From positions 186,001 to 250,000 of the forward strand of contig RKQB01000006.1 of assembly GCA_003797895.1 (NCBI GenBank): DNA of 64,000 nucleotides, given 5' to 3'. Positions 26,376 through 36,185 of this stretch are shown here, piece after piece (within the stretch, counting starts at the first letter, position 1; each line of letters begins with the position of its first letter). Source of the DNA: Cyclobacteriaceae bacterium YHN15 (GTDB lineage: Bacteria > Bacteroidota > Bacteroidia > Cytophagales > Cyclobacteriaceae). The position numbers and the translations under genes are program-made. Below the pieces are notes generated by a model. That model worked only from the letters and a program-made list of their open reading frames with translations, searched no databases and was not told the origin of the DNA.

Positions 26376-26984
26376 TTAGAATCTTAGTACAAAAATCAAA
26401 AAAAGTACAATCCAGATCATATCCATAAAATGCCAATAGGTGGTAAATAGCTGAATCCTCATTCTTTCGTAGGGATTGGTAAGCATTAATAAATGCTGGA
26501 TTTCATCCTTTTCGATCTTATTATACTTGTAAATCATCAGGATAGAAAAAATCATGGCACCCCCGAGGTGAAAAATATGTATTCCACTTAAGACATAAAG
26601 AAAACTACCGCTTGGCAGACCCCTAAAATCAATCCCCATCATAGTCAGTTCCTTCCAGCCCAGAAATTGGAGGACGGTAAAACATAGCCCAAGAAAAAAA
26701 GTGGTCAACAAACTGTCTTTCAGTTTTTTGATCTTTTCTTCTTTGTAATGAAGAAGCATATTGGAAACAGTGTAACCACTTATCAAAATAATTAAGGTAC
26801 TTAAAATGAAAGATTTTGGCATTTTAAAACCCACAGCATCCATGTTACCCGGTTCAGTACCTAAAAAAGCCAAGGTCATAAACAGAAAAATAAGGCCACT
26901 ACCGAACATTCCCAAATACATCAGGGTCTGATAAGGATGCATGTTTTCTATTTTTTGAAACCAGGTTTCTTTAGTTTTTTCCAT
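26376..26984 (-). CDS. Heme-copper oxidase subunit III family protein
   Basis: 202 residues with five or so transmembrane helices: MYLGMFGSGLIFLFMTLAF, SFILSTLIILISGYTVSNML, LLTTFFLGLCFTVLQFLGW, HIFHLGGAMIFSILMIY, and YWHFMDMIWIVLFLIFVL. The GIHIFHLGGA and YWHFMDMIW segments are the subunit III hallmarks. No other oxidase subunit is adjacent, so it is an orphan copy. It may assemble with subunits encoded elsewhere. It is divergent from mfd with a 146-base gap that shows no DnaA-like box. Confidence 0.85.
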   Translation of the reverse strand: MEKTKETWFQKIENMHPYQTLMYLGMFGSGLIFLFMTLAFLGTEPGNMDAVGFKMPKSFILSTLIILISGYTVSNMLLHYKEEKIKKLKDSLLTTFFLGLCFTVLQFLGWKELTMMGIDFRGLPSGSFLYVLSGIHIFHLGGAMIFSILMIYKYNKIEKDEIQHLLMLTNPYERMRIQLFTTYWHFMDMIWIVLFLIFVLRF

Positions 26985-27130
26985 TAAGGATAATATTATT
27001 ATTCTATAAACATTTTTATGATCGCTAGGTTCAGTATTTTTATTAACATTTTACTGATCTCACCCAAAGGAAAGAAACTAAATCATTTTCCTAACTTTAC
27101 ATCCTCAACATTAGAATACCAGCTGTTACC

Positions 27131-30100
27131 TTGGAAAAATCCGACTTCTTATCCCTTTACGAAAACGATCCATTTGTAAATAATGTATCTGAGAATTTTA
27201 CCCATAGAGGCACTAAACAATTTCAGATCAAAGGATTATCAGGAAGTTTGGACATTATATTGTTCAGTGTGGTTTTTCGGAAGTCCGGTGGCCATCATCT
27301 GATCATCGCGCATGACAAGGAGGAAGCAGCTTACCTGAACAATGATCTGCAGGAACTGCTTTCTGATAGGGAAATTCTTTTTTTCCCGTCCAGCTACAAA
27401 AGACCCTATCAATATGATGAGGTAGAAAATGCAAATATACTCATGCGGGCCGAAATCCTGAATAAGATTTTGGTAAAGGAAAGCAAGAATGAAATTATAG
27501 TTACTTATGCAGAAGCCCTGTATGAAAAAGTCATCAACAAAAGAGCCCTTAGGGACAATACCTTCACCGCGAAGGTAGGTGAAAAGGTGGACCTTGAATT
27601 CATTTCTGAATTATTGGCAACATATGATTTTGAGAAAACAGATTTTGTTTATGAACCGGGCCAATTTTCAATCAGGGGAGGCATTGTGGATATCTTTTCC
27701 TATGCGAATGATCTTCCTTTCCGATTAGAATTATTCGGAAAGGAAATAGAAAGCATAAGGACTTTTGATCCCGAATCACAATTGTCTGTAGAGAGTATCT
27801 CCTCCATAAGTATCATACCTAATGTGCAGACCAAGCTCCTTCAGGAAGTGAGGCAATCTTTTTTGGAATTTTTGCCAGAAAATACCTGCCTTTGGTTTAA
27901 GGACTATCAATTTACATTGGACAGCATTGATGAGAATTTTGAAAAAGCCGAAAAGCAGTTTCACCAGATTGTAAATACCCATGAAAGCAAGAAGTTACTG
28001 ATCAACCCACAGGATCTATTTGATAATGCGGATACTTTTTTAAGTAAAACAATGAACTTCCAAAAAATAGAATTTGGGCATAAGTTTTATTTAAAGGATG
28101 CACAGGTTTTCCAGTTTGATTCTCAGCCACAGCCTTCCTTCAATAAGAATTTTGAATTGTTGGTGGAAAATTTGGTCTCCAATGAAAAAAAAGGCTGGCT
28201 GAATATCATTTGCTCGGAAAGTGATAAACAGATCAATAGATTGGAAAACATTTTTCATGAACTGGACCCCACCTTGAAAGTTCAGCCATTATTGATCGGG
28301 CTTAGGGAAGGCTTTGTTGATAGAAACCTTCAAATTGCATGTTATACAGACCATCAGATTTTTGAGCGTTTTCACCGATATAAAACCAAACAAAAGGCCA
28401 GTAAAAGCAAGGCCCTTACACTTAGAGAACTGAGGACTTTGCAACCCGGAGACTTCGTGGTTCATATTGATTATGGTGTGGGCAGATTTGCCGGACTGGA
28501 GAAAGTAGATGTTGCCGGGAAATTGCAGGAAGCAGTAAGGTTAGTTTTTAGGGATGATGACCTATTATATGTAAACATCCATTCCCTCCATAAAATCTCA
28601 AAATATTCAGGACAGGAAGGCACCATGCCGATTATGTCCAAACTTGGATCGCCTGAATGGGAAAACAAGAAGAGAAAGGTCAAAAGTAAGGTTAAGGATA
28701 TTGCCAAAGAGCTTATTGCCCTCTATGCCAAAAGAAGAAGTGCACCGGGATTCAAATTTTTTCCGGATTCTGTACTACAAGTTGAACTGGAAAGTTCTTT
28801 TGTATTTGAGGATACACCGGATCAGGCTGCTGCCACCGCCGATGTGAAAGCGGATATGGAAAAATCCTATCCCATGGACCGATTGGTGTGTGGGGATGTG
28901 GGTTTTGGGAAAACAGAAGTTGCCATCCGTGCTGCATTTAAAGCAGTGAATGACAGAAAACAGGTAGCCATCCTTGTACCTACGACCATTTTGGCTATGC
29001 AGCACTATCAGACATTTAAGGAAAGACTGAAAGATTTTCCTGTAAAAGTCGAATACATTAACCGCTTTAGGTCAAGCAAAGAAATCAAAGAAATTGTTCA
29101 ACAGGTAAGTTCGGGCGAAATAGATATTCTCGTAGGAACCCATAGGATTGTCAATAAAGATATCAAATTTAAAGACCTGGGTTTGTTGGTCATTGATGAA
29201 GAACAGAAGTTTGGCGTGAAAGTCAAAGAGCAACTGAAAGAACTTAAAGTCAATGTGGATGTGCTGACCTTAACGGCAACACCAATTCCCAGAACCCTGC
29301 ATTTCTCATTGATGGGAGCCAGGGATTTGTCTGTGATTGCCACACCTCCTCCCAATAGACAACCGGTCACCACAGAAATCCATACCTTTCAGGAAGAAAT
29401 TATCCGAGATGCTGTCGCCTATGAATTGAAAAGAGGAGGTCAGGTGTTTTTTGTTCATAACAGGGTGGGAGAAATTGATTCCATTGCCAATTTGATTCTG
29501 CGCTTGGTTCCAGATGCAAGAGTGGCTGGGGCTCATGGGCAGATGGATGGCAAAAAGCTGGAAAAGGTTATGGTCAAATTCATCGAAGGGGAATATGACG
29601 TATTGGTTTCCACGAATATTATAGAATCCGGATTGGATATTCCCAATGCAAATACCATAATCATCAACAGGGCCCATATGTTTGGTTTGAGTGACCTGCA
29701 CCAAATGCGGGGCAGGGTAGGCAGAAGTAATAAAAAGGCTTTCTGTTATCTCCTGACCACTCCTACCACAGGATTGACGGCGGAGGCAAGAAAAAGATTG
29801 CAGACGCTGGAAGAATTTTCAGATTTAGGGGATGGATTCAAAGTTGCCATGAGAGATTTGGACATCAGAGGAGCTGGGAACCTTTTAGGGGCCGAACAAA
29901 GTGGGTTTATCACAGACCTGGGTTTTGAAATGTACCATAAGATATTGGACGAGGCAGTACAGGAGTTGAAGGAAAATGAATTTGCCGCACTATTTGAAGT
30001 TGACCTTAAGGAGAAGGTGGAGGTTCTGGTACAGGACTGTGTCATAGAGACTGATTTTGAATTACTCATCCCGGAATCATATGTTTCCAATATTTCCGAA

Positions 30101-30481
30101 AGGTTAAACCTGTATTCCAAATTGGACAATATCAAAAAAGAAGAAGAACTGCAATCTTTCGCCCAATCTGTTCAGGATAGATTCGGTCCTATTCCTGAGG
30201 TAGTCAACGATTTGTTTGAAACAGTCCGTCTCAGGTGGTTGGCAGAAACGCTTGGATTTGAAAAGCTTCTCTTGAAAAATGAGGTGATGAAGTGTTACTT
30301 CGTTCCTTCCTCAAAAGAAAGTTACTATAAGTCTGAAATTTTTGGACAAGTACTCCGTTTTATACAAACCCAGGCAAAATTCTGTAAAATAAAGGAAGCC
30401 AAGAACAGACTTGTTCTGACTATTTCCGGAGTAAACAGCATACAAAAGGCCAAAAAATGGCTTCAGGATATAAAAAAATAA
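27131..30481 (+). CDS. mfd: Transcription-repair coupling factor Mfd
   Basis: ATP-dependent translocase that removes stalled RNA polymerase and recruits UvrA. It has 1116 residues. The UvrB-homology modules fill the first 350 residues (QFSIRGGIVDIFSYA near 178). The RNA-polymerase-interacting Tudor-like domain contains GDFVVHIDYGVGRFAGLE near 440. The RecG-like helicase motifs follow: GDVGFGKTEVAIRAAF near 583, DEEQKFGVK near 683 and LHQMRGRVGRS near 855. The TRCF domain ends the protein. The start appears to be TTG at 27131; the frame is closed by a stop at 27092 and offers no ATG. Confidence 0.93.
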   Translation: MEKSDFLSLYENDPFVNNVSENFTHRGTKQFQIKGLSGSLDIILFSVVFRKSGGHHLIIAHDKEEAAYLNNDLQELLSDREILFFPSSYKRPYQYDEVENANILMRAEILNKILVKESKNEIIVTYAEALYEKVINKRALRDNTFTAKVGEKVDLEFISELLATYDFEKTDFVYEPGQFSIRGGIVDIFSYANDLPFRLELFGKEIESIRTFDPESQLSVESISSISIIPNVQTKLLQEVRQSFLEFLPENTCLWFKDYQFTLDSIDENFEKAEKQFHQIVNTHESKKLLINPQDLFDNADTFLSKTMNFQKIEFGHKFYLKDAQVFQFDSQPQPSFNKNFELLVENLVSNEKKGWLNIICSESDKQINRLENIFHELDPTLKVQPLLIGLREGFVDRNLQIACYTDHQIFERFHRYKTKQKASKSKALTLRELRTLQPGDFVVHIDYGVGRFAGLEKVDVAGKLQEAVRLVFRDDDLLYVNIHSLHKISKYSGQEGTMPIMSKLGSPEWENKKRKVKSKVKDIAKELIALYAKRRSAPGFKFFPDSVLQVELESSFVFEDTPDQAAATADVKADMEKSYPMDRLVCGDVGFGKTEVAIRAAFKAVNDRKQVAILVPTTILAMQHYQTFKERLKDFPVKVEYINRFRSSKEIKEIVQQVSSGEIDILVGTHRIVNKDIKFKDLGLLVIDEEQKFGVKVKEQLKELKVNVDVLTLTATPIPRTLHFSLMGARDLSVIATPPPNRQPVTTEIHTFQEEIIRDAVAYELKRGGQVFFVHNRVGEIDSIANLILRLVPDARVAGAHGQMDGKKLEKVMVKFIEGEYDVLVSTNIIESGLDIPNANTIIINRAHMFGLSDLHQMRGRVGRSNKKAFCYLLTTPTTGLTAEARKRLQTLEEFSDLGDGFKVAMRDLDIRGAGNLLGAEQSGFITDLGFEMYHKILDEAVQELKENEFAALFEVDLKEKVEVLVQDCVIETDFELLIPESYVSNISERLNLYSKLDNIKKEEELQSFAQSVQDRFGPIPEVVNDLFETVRLRWLAETLGFEKLLLKNEVMKCYFVPSSKESYYKSEIFGQVLRFIQTQAKFCKIKEAKNRLVLTISGVNSIQKAKKWLQDIKK

Positions 30482-30614
30482 AAAAATTTTAAAAAAATAT
30501 ATGGCCTGATAATTGCTTTTCCGAAATCAAAATTTGTATTATTTTGGGAAATTCGGCCAAAAAGCTGTTTTTAGGATTAAGCAGCATAAAAAATTTTATT
30601 GATATAAGATATTA

Positions 30615-30642
30615 TTGATTATATATTAGCGTTCTAATTTTG
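30615..30642 (+). promoter_or_regulatory. Bacteroidota-type promoter of the GldJ/K-like gene
   Basis: TAATTTTG at 30635-30642 matches the TAnnTTTG -7 element of the Bacteroidota housekeeping sigma factor. A TTG at 30615-30617, 17 bases upstream, can serve as the -33 element. The start codon follows 21 bases later. It is the only full match I found by eye upstream of a gene start in this window. Confidence 0.45.
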
Positions 30643-30663
30643 TACTAAAAACAGTATTGTTCA

Positions 30664-31887
30664 ATGGTTTTTGGAAAAAGTAATTTACGAATGATTGCAG
30701 CAACTTTGCTGATTGTTGGCGGGGCCATCCTTTCTTCGTGTAACAAACAGACCGGCTACGGTAGAAGAACCGCCGCTAAGCCCGGAAAGGTCAGCCCGAC
30801 CACAGGTGCTTCTTATAGCTTAAGTGACAAAGACACAACAAACTTTTATGTCACAAGGGTTGCCAAACAGATTATAGGTCCTAACCTGAAATATATTCAG
30901 GGAGGTAGGGCAGTTTTAGGTTCCCAGGAACAGGATGTGATGGCATTCAGGGACAACGTCGAAAGAACGGTAACGATCGCCTCTTTTTACATGGATGAAA
31001 CTGAAATCACCAACAATGATTACAGGGAATTTATCTTTAATATGAGAAAGAAGGTAAGCGCAGATTCCATCTTGAAATTGGAACCTGCTGAATCGGTGTG
31101 GGCAGGATCACTATCATATAATGATGTGTATGATACCTACTATTACAGATTTCCTGGTTTCAATTTTTATCCTGTGGCAGGAGTCAGCTGGTCTCAAGCA
31201 ACTGTTTATGCCAAGTGGAGAACTGAATACGTAAGTGATCTGATGAGGGAAGAAAACAAAATCGATTCAACCCTCAATAAAAATCAACTAATCGAAAGAG
31301 GTGTTTCTCTACCTGAATACCGCCTTCCAAGTGAATCTGAATGGGAATATGCTGCCAAAGCAATGATTGGAACCCAATATATGGACGAAAATCAGGAGCA
31401 AGGCAGAATTTATCCATGGGATGGAAGGGGCGTAAGAAACCCGTACAATATCAAAAGGAAAGGTAGACAAGGGGACTTCCTGGCTAACTTTAAGAGAGGT
31501 AGAGGTGATTACGCAGGTATTGCAGGATCTGTTTCCAATGACGGAGATATTATTCCTGCCAACGTCTACGATTATCCACCAAACGATTTTGGTCTTTACA
31601 ATATGGCCGGAAATGTGAATGAATGGGTGAATGACGTTTATAGACCACTTTCATATCAGGATTTTGACGACCTTAACCCATTGAGAAAAGACGGAGTCTT
31701 TGATGAGGAAGAAACTTATGGTACCACCATGATTACCGATGAATTTAGGGTGTACAAAGGAGGATCCTGGAGGGATGTTACCTATTGGTTGGCTCCTGGA
31801 ACGAGAAGATTTATGCATCAGGATTCGGCTACCAACCATATTGGTTTCAGATGTGCCATGATCGCCATCGGTCAACAAGGAAAATAA
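30664..31887 (+). CDS. GldJ/GldK-type lipoprotein (FGE-sulfatase fold)
   Basis: 407 residues. The signal peptide ends in a lipobox at LSSC with the cysteine near residue 26. The body is a formylglycine-generating-enzyme-like fold: MDETEITNNDYREFI near 112, YPVAGVSWSQATVYAKWR near 165, YRLPSESEWEYAAKAM near 218, YNMAGNVNEWVNDVY near 312, VYKGGSWRDVTYWL near 365 and IGFRCAM at the end. GldJ and GldK are outer-membrane lipoproteins of gliding motility and the type IX secretion system. gldK normally precedes gldLMN, which is absent here, so the GldJ-like assignment is more likely. Paralogy makes the exact name uncertain. Confidence 0.75.
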   Translation: MVFGKSNLRMIAATLLIVGGAILSSCNKQTGYGRRTAAKPGKVSPTTGASYSLSDKDTTNFYVTRVAKQIIGPNLKYIQGGRAVLGSQEQDVMAFRDNVERTVTIASFYMDETEITNNDYREFIFNMRKKVSADSILKLEPAESVWAGSLSYNDVYDTYYYRFPGFNFYPVAGVSWSQATVYAKWRTEYVSDLMREENKIDSTLNKNQLIERGVSLPEYRLPSESEWEYAAKAMIGTQYMDENQEQGRIYPWDGRGVRNPYNIKRKGRQGDFLANFKRGRGDYAGIAGSVSNDGDIIPANVYDYPPNDFGLYNMAGNVNEWVNDVYRPLSYQDFDDLNPLRKDGVFDEEETYGTTMITDEFRVYKGGSWRDVTYWLAPGTRRFMHQDSATNHIGFRCAMIAIGQQGK

Positions 31888-31913
31888 AATATACGTTTAA
31901 ACAATAATTAAAG

Positions 31914-31937
31914 AGGAGCCCGAAAGGCTCCTTTTTT
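31914..31937 (+). terminator. Intrinsic terminator after the GldJ/K-like gene
   Basis: GGAGCC (31915-31920), loop CGAAA, GGCTCC (31926-31931), then six T residues. It lies 27 bases after the stop codon and has the standard form of a rho-independent terminator. Confidence 0.8.
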
Positions 31938-32334
31938 AATTATCAATTACCAATTATAATCCAAAATGCCAGAAACTTTTTAAGAAGAGTGGGATTTATT
32001 GGAACCACAAAAGTGAACCAAGTCAACAAAAGGCTGGGTTTAATAATAGCGGTTTTCAATTTTAAAAGTATTGGGTTGTCCCCAACTTTTGTGTTCCTTT
32101 TGTCCCTATTGTGGTTCGGAAAAACCTTACTTAATGAATCCCTTAATTCCTCAATTTCTTAATGGTTCAAAAAAGGCGAAGCTAAATCCAGAGCTAACCC
32201 AAATTTCCAAATCTGAAATTAGTCTTTTTTATTTCGACCATTAAGCATATTTTAAAACCAAAAAGTAAAAAATCCACTTTTAATAGGAGAACTTCTTTTA
32301 ATTTTAAAAAAACTAAACTTCTATTACCGATTTT
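31938..32334. other. Intergenic region with a long imperfect inverted repeat
   Basis: Nothing coding is visible. Arms of about 36 bases at roughly 32002-32037 and 32081-32117 are imperfect complements. Both contain GAACCACAA, ACAAAAGG and a GGG end. The enclosed 45 bases are AT-rich. The rest is AT-rich sequence leading to the S9 peptidase, without a recognisable TAnnTTTG box. Confidence 0.4.
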
Positions 32335-34758
32335 ATGAAAAAGCGATACCCATTTACATGGTTTCTGATGCTGTTTTTAGTGCCTATCTTGTTTCAGGCA
32401 GAAGCACAGGAATCCCTGACTTATCAGACGCCGCCCAAAGAAATAGCAGACCTTGTGAACGCGGCACCCACTCCTTTGGTGAGCTTCAGCCGTTCAGGGG
32501 ATTTTATGCTTGTGCTGGAAAGGGCAGGCTATCCTTCTATCGAAGAACTGGCACAACCGGAGTTAAGAATCGGCGGTATCCGGATCAATCCGGCCACCAA
32601 TGGACCCAGCCGCTCGGGTTCTTTTGAAAATGTACTTATAAAAAACACCAGAAATGGGCAGGAACAACAAATCAAAGGGTTACCTGCCAACCCAAAATTG
32701 GGAAGTTTCTCTCTATCCAAAGATGAAAAGTATGTGGCATTGACCAATACCTCCAACACAGGAATCAGTTTGTGGGTAGTCGATTTGACTACCTTGGAAG
32801 CCAGACAATTGACAGAGGAAATTGTGAATGCGGTGTATGGAGGGGCCATCACTTGGACTCCGGATGACAAAATTCTCCTAAAAGCCATCAACCCAAACAG
32901 AGGAGAGATGCCCAAAAAACCTTTGGCTCCTTCAGGTCCAACCGTGCAGGAGACTGCAGGCAATGCTGCTCCTTCCCGTACCTATCAGGATTTATTGAGT
33001 AATCCTTACGAGGAAGCACTTTTTGAGTATTTCATGAATTCTCAGATCATGTTGATAGATCTTGATGGGAAAAAGCAAAACATCGGTTCCTCTGGCCTGA
33101 TCAAATCCATGGACCTATCGCCAGATGGAAATTATCTGACTGTTGATTTGATCAAGAAACCATTCTCCTACTTGGTTCCGGCATCCCGGTTTCCCTATGA
33201 TGTAGAAATTTGGGAGATTAATGGAAAAAAAGTAAAAACCTTTGCCCAAATCCCTTTGGATGAAGTACGGCCAACAGGTTTTGATGCTACTGTCACTGGT
33301 CCAAGATCCATCAATTGGAGAGCAGATAAGCCTGCTACAATTTATTGGGTGGAGGCCCAGGATGGCGGAGATCCTAAAGTACAAATGGAAGAGAGGGAAA
33401 TTGTGTATTCTTTGGATGCACCCTTTTCTGCCCAAGGCACCAAATTGGCCCATATTGGTTACCGTTTCCGTGGAATCTATTGGTCTGATGATGATTTAGC
33501 CTTATTAAATGAAGGATGGTTTGCAAGCAGGCAAGAGAGAGTTACCCGTATTAATCCCTCCAAGCCTGGAGAAAAAGGAGAAGTTATTATCGAGCGTTCA
33601 TCGGATGATATCTACAATGATCCCGGAAATCCGGTTTTCACCACCAATGATTTTGGAAGAAGCGTGCTTTTGAGAAAAGGGGATGATGTTTTTATGACTT
33701 CTGAGGGAGGAGGACCTGATGGTAGTATGCCATATTTATCCGCATTTAACACGAAAACCAAAACTGAAAAAATTCTCTGGAGATCTCCTGCGCCCTATTA
33801 TGAAAGGGTAGTCAAGGTATTGGATGCCAATGCGACGGAATTTGTTACTTTAAAGGAAAGTATTGATATACAGCCTAACTATTGGTTGGTGAATACCAGA
33901 AAAAGAATCGCTCCCATGCAAATCACCCAATTTGCCCACCCTTATGCCTCTATCAAGGGTATCAATAAACAATTGGTTAAATACAAGAGAAAGGATGGGT
34001 TGGATCTATCTGCGGTGGTTTATACCCCTGAAGGATATGATTCCGAAAGAGATGGAAAGCTTCCTGTATTGATGTGGGCCTATCCAAGGGAATACAAATC
34101 TGCTGCAGTCGCTGCACAGGTCAGAGGATCTAAATACCAGTTTACCCGTTTGAGCTGGGGTTCTCCGATTTATTGGGTGACTCAAGGCTATGCCATCATG
34201 GACCAGACAGAAATGCCGATTGTTGGTGAGGGAGAGGAGGAACCCAATGATTTCTTCGTAGAGCAATTGGTTGCCAATGCAGAAGCGGCCATCGATTACA
34301 TCGTGGAACAGGGTATTGGAGATAGAAACCGCATAGCGGTGGGAGGTCATTCTTACGGAGCTTTTATGACAGCTAATTTGCTTTCCTATTCGGATTTGTT
34401 TGCCGCAGGAATTGCCAGAAGTGGGGCCTACAATAGAACATTGACTCCATTTGGATTCCAGTACGAGCAAAGAACTTATTGGGAGGCACCTGATGTGTAC
34501 AATACCATGTCACCGTTTATGAATGCCAATAAAGTGAAAACACCGATTTTGTTGATCCACGGAGAAGCGGATAATAACTCCGGTACTTTCCCTATTCAAT
34601 CCGAGCGTTATTACAATGCCCTGAAGGGTCACGGAGCGACCACCCGTTTGGTTTACCTTCCTCATGAAAGCCATGGCTATGCCGCCAAAGAATCCATCAT
34701 GCATACCTTATGGGAAATGGATTCCTGGTTGAAGAAATATGTGAAGAATAGACAATAA
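32335..34758 (+). CDS. Secreted prolyl oligopeptidase-family (S9) serine peptidase
   Basis: 807 residues. The signal peptide (MLFLVPILFQAEA) ends near residue 24. The middle is a beta-propeller-like repeat region with TolB-type pieces (LSKDEKYVALTNTSN; MDLSPDGNYLTVDLI). The C-terminal alpha/beta hydrolase has the nucleophile in VGGHSYGAFMTANLL near residue 668, an aspartate in HGEADNNSGTFP near 740, and the histidine in LPHESHGYAAKE near 775. The overall layout resembles the glutamyl endopeptidase group of S9D. It is transcribed alone and followed by a strong terminator. Its stop codon opens an AGAAGCGAGA repeat. Confidence 0.88.
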   Translation: MKKRYPFTWFLMLFLVPILFQAEAQESLTYQTPPKEIADLVNAAPTPLVSFSRSGDFMLVLERAGYPSIEELAQPELRIGGIRINPATNGPSRSGSFENVLIKNTRNGQEQQIKGLPANPKLGSFSLSKDEKYVALTNTSNTGISLWVVDLTTLEARQLTEEIVNAVYGGAITWTPDDKILLKAINPNRGEMPKKPLAPSGPTVQETAGNAAPSRTYQDLLSNPYEEALFEYFMNSQIMLIDLDGKKQNIGSSGLIKSMDLSPDGNYLTVDLIKKPFSYLVPASRFPYDVEIWEINGKKVKTFAQIPLDEVRPTGFDATVTGPRSINWRADKPATIYWVEAQDGGDPKVQMEEREIVYSLDAPFSAQGTKLAHIGYRFRGIYWSDDDLALLNEGWFASRQERVTRINPSKPGEKGEVIIERSSDDIYNDPGNPVFTTNDFGRSVLLRKGDDVFMTSEGGGPDGSMPYLSAFNTKTKTEKILWRSPAPYYERVVKVLDANATEFVTLKESIDIQPNYWLVNTRKRIAPMQITQFAHPYASIKGINKQLVKYKRKDGLDLSAVVYTPEGYDSERDGKLPVLMWAYPREYKSAAVAAQVRGSKYQFTRLSWGSPIYWVTQGYAIMDQTEMPIVGEGEEEPNDFFVEQLVANAEAAIDYIVEQGIGDRNRIAVGGHSYGAFMTANLLSYSDLFAAGIARSGAYNRTLTPFGFQYEQRTYWEAPDVYNTMSPFMNANKVKTPILLIHGEADNNSGTFPIQSERYYNALKGHGATTRLVYLPHESHGYAAKESIMHTLWEMDSWLKKYVKNRQ

Positions 34759-34812
34759 GAAGCGAGAAGCGAGAGGCTAGATTTTAGAAACAAGAGACAA
34801 GAGACAAGAATT
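34758..34812. repeat. GAGAAGC / AAGAGAC heptamer array abutting the S9 peptidase stop
   Basis: The array starts on the last base of the TAA stop and runs GAAGCGAGAAGCGAGAGG, then after a short break CAAGAGACAAGAGACAAG. The same unit types are found after fadN and fadA. It is a short, degenerate purine-rich tail between stop codon and terminator. Confidence 0.55.
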
Positions 34813-34850
34813 TCGAAAATGGCTTCTATTCTCTGCAATCTCATGAATTA

Positions 34851-34888
34851 GACCTTTGAGGTGTATAAAACCTCAAAGGTCTTTTTTT
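34851..34888 (+). terminator. Intrinsic terminator after the S9 peptidase
   Basis: A perfect 12-bp stem (GACCTTTGAGGT at 34851-34862 and ACCTCAAAGGTC at 34870-34881), a 7-base loop and seven T residues. It is a strong rho-independent terminator 92 bases beyond the stop codon. Confidence 0.85.
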
Positions 34889-35294
34889 ATAGTTGCTTAA
34901 ACTTATCCACATCATATTCTTTCTTATGGTATTTGTACTTATGCGCCAGTTGAGTGGAAAATTCTTTTGGATTCACGCAGCGGCCCCTACAGATGCAGAA
35001 AACCTTCAAACAAATCCATAAAAATCTTTGTGGCCAAAAAAATCCAGAACCCCTTACGAATTCTTTGTAGCGCTCACCACTTGATTTTTATTTACTGAAA
35101 CGCTAATTCCGAAATCGTACAATGGTTACAGACTTTAAAAATTTCAATTGTGCATTTGTGGAAAACACAAAAACATCTTAACAAAATTTAAATATATAAA
35201 AATGAAAATAAACGGATAATTTTCAGTTTTAAAGGTAAATCTCCCTATATTTTAGGTCTTATTAATTGTTTTCCCACCACAACAAAAATTCAAC
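34889..35294. other. Intergenic region upstream of the ABC transporter genes
   Basis: No credible gene. On the minus strand an open stretch ending with a stop at 34887-34889 reads about 40 codons with a CICRGRC cysteine motif and a lysine/tyrosine-rich tail. It could be a gene relic but has no start. Between about 34960 and 35045 the plus strand resembles the AACCACAAAG / TCCATAAAAATCT class of dispersed intergenic repeats. A TTATCCACA box is at 34903-34911. The last 190 bases are AT-rich and presumably hold the ABC promoter. Confidence 0.35.
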
Positions 35295-36182
35295 ATGGAA
35301 CTCATAATCCAAAATCTTTCTAAGACCTATCCCAATGGAGTCAAAGCGCTCAACGAAATTTCCCTACACATCCAACAAGGAATGTTCGGTCTTTTAGGCC
35401 CAAATGGGGCCGGCAAATCTACCTTGATGCGAACCATCGCTACCCTTCAGGACGCAGACTCAGGATCTGTATTCTTGGACGACCTCGATGTCTTACATGA
35501 CAAACAAAGTCTGCGTGAAAAATTGGGCTACCTACCTCAGGATTTTGGCCTATATCCAAGAATAACTGCAGAAGTCATGCTGGACCATATAGCTCAAATG
35601 AAGGGCGTGATCAATAAGTCTGAAAGAAAAGACCTCGTGAATTCTCTCTTGAACAAGGTCAACTTGTATAAGGATAGGAAAAAGGCGTTGGGTACCTTTT
35701 CAGGAGGGATGAGACAAAGATTTGGAATAGCGCAGGCATTGGCAGGAAATCCTTCACTGATTATCGTGGATGAACCTACAGCCGGATTGGATCCTTCAGA
35801 AAGGAACAGGTTTTACAATTTGCTGAGCGAATTAGGAGAAAATACCATTGTCATTTTATCCACACACATTGTGGAGGATGTAAGTACGCTTTGTTCTCAA
35901 ATGGCAATTATTTGCCTCGGAGAAGTGCTTATGCAAGGAAAGCCCTCTGATGGAATCAGCGAATTGGAAGGACAGATTTACCAAAAAAGTATTTCCAAGG
36001 AAGACCTATCTCAATACAAAGGTCAGTTTGATGTAATATCTACCCAATTGAAAGAAGGGAAATTGAGTCTAAGGATCAAAAGCGAAACCGAACCCGGAAG
36101 TGGTTTTGTGCCGGCAGTCACCAACTTGGAAGACGTGTATTTCAGTTACATTTCTCAAAAATTGGACCCCATAACTTTGTAA
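35295..36182 (+). CDS. ABC transporter ATP-binding protein
   Basis: 295 residues. Walker A GLLGPNGAGKST is near residue 34, the signature LGTFSGGMRQRFGIAQAL near 133, Walker B SLIIVDEPTAGLDPSE near 156, and the H-loop LSTHIVEDV near 187. The class resembles ABC-2 exporters. The permease-peptidase fusion follows after 3 bases, so the pair forms one exporter. The ligand is unknown. Confidence 0.92.
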   Translation: MELIIQNLSKTYPNGVKALNEISLHIQQGMFGLLGPNGAGKSTLMRTIATLQDADSGSVFLDDLDVLHDKQSLREKLGYLPQDFGLYPRITAEVMLDHIAQMKGVINKSERKDLVNSLLNKVNLYKDRKKALGTFSGGMRQRFGIAQALAGNPSLIIVDEPTAGLDPSERNRFYNLLSELGENTIVILSTHIVEDVSTLCSQMAIICLGEVLMQGKPSDGISELEGQIYQKSISKEDLSQYKGQFDVISTQLKEGKLSLRIKSETEPGSGFVPAVTNLEDVYFSYISQKLDPITL

Positions 36183-36185
36183 GCC

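Noticed and set aside
26985..27130. Replication origin at the point where gene direction diverges
   Set aside because: The 146-base gap has no DnaA-like box and is short; it is an ordinary divergent promoter region as far as can be seen, although strand switch would suit an origin.
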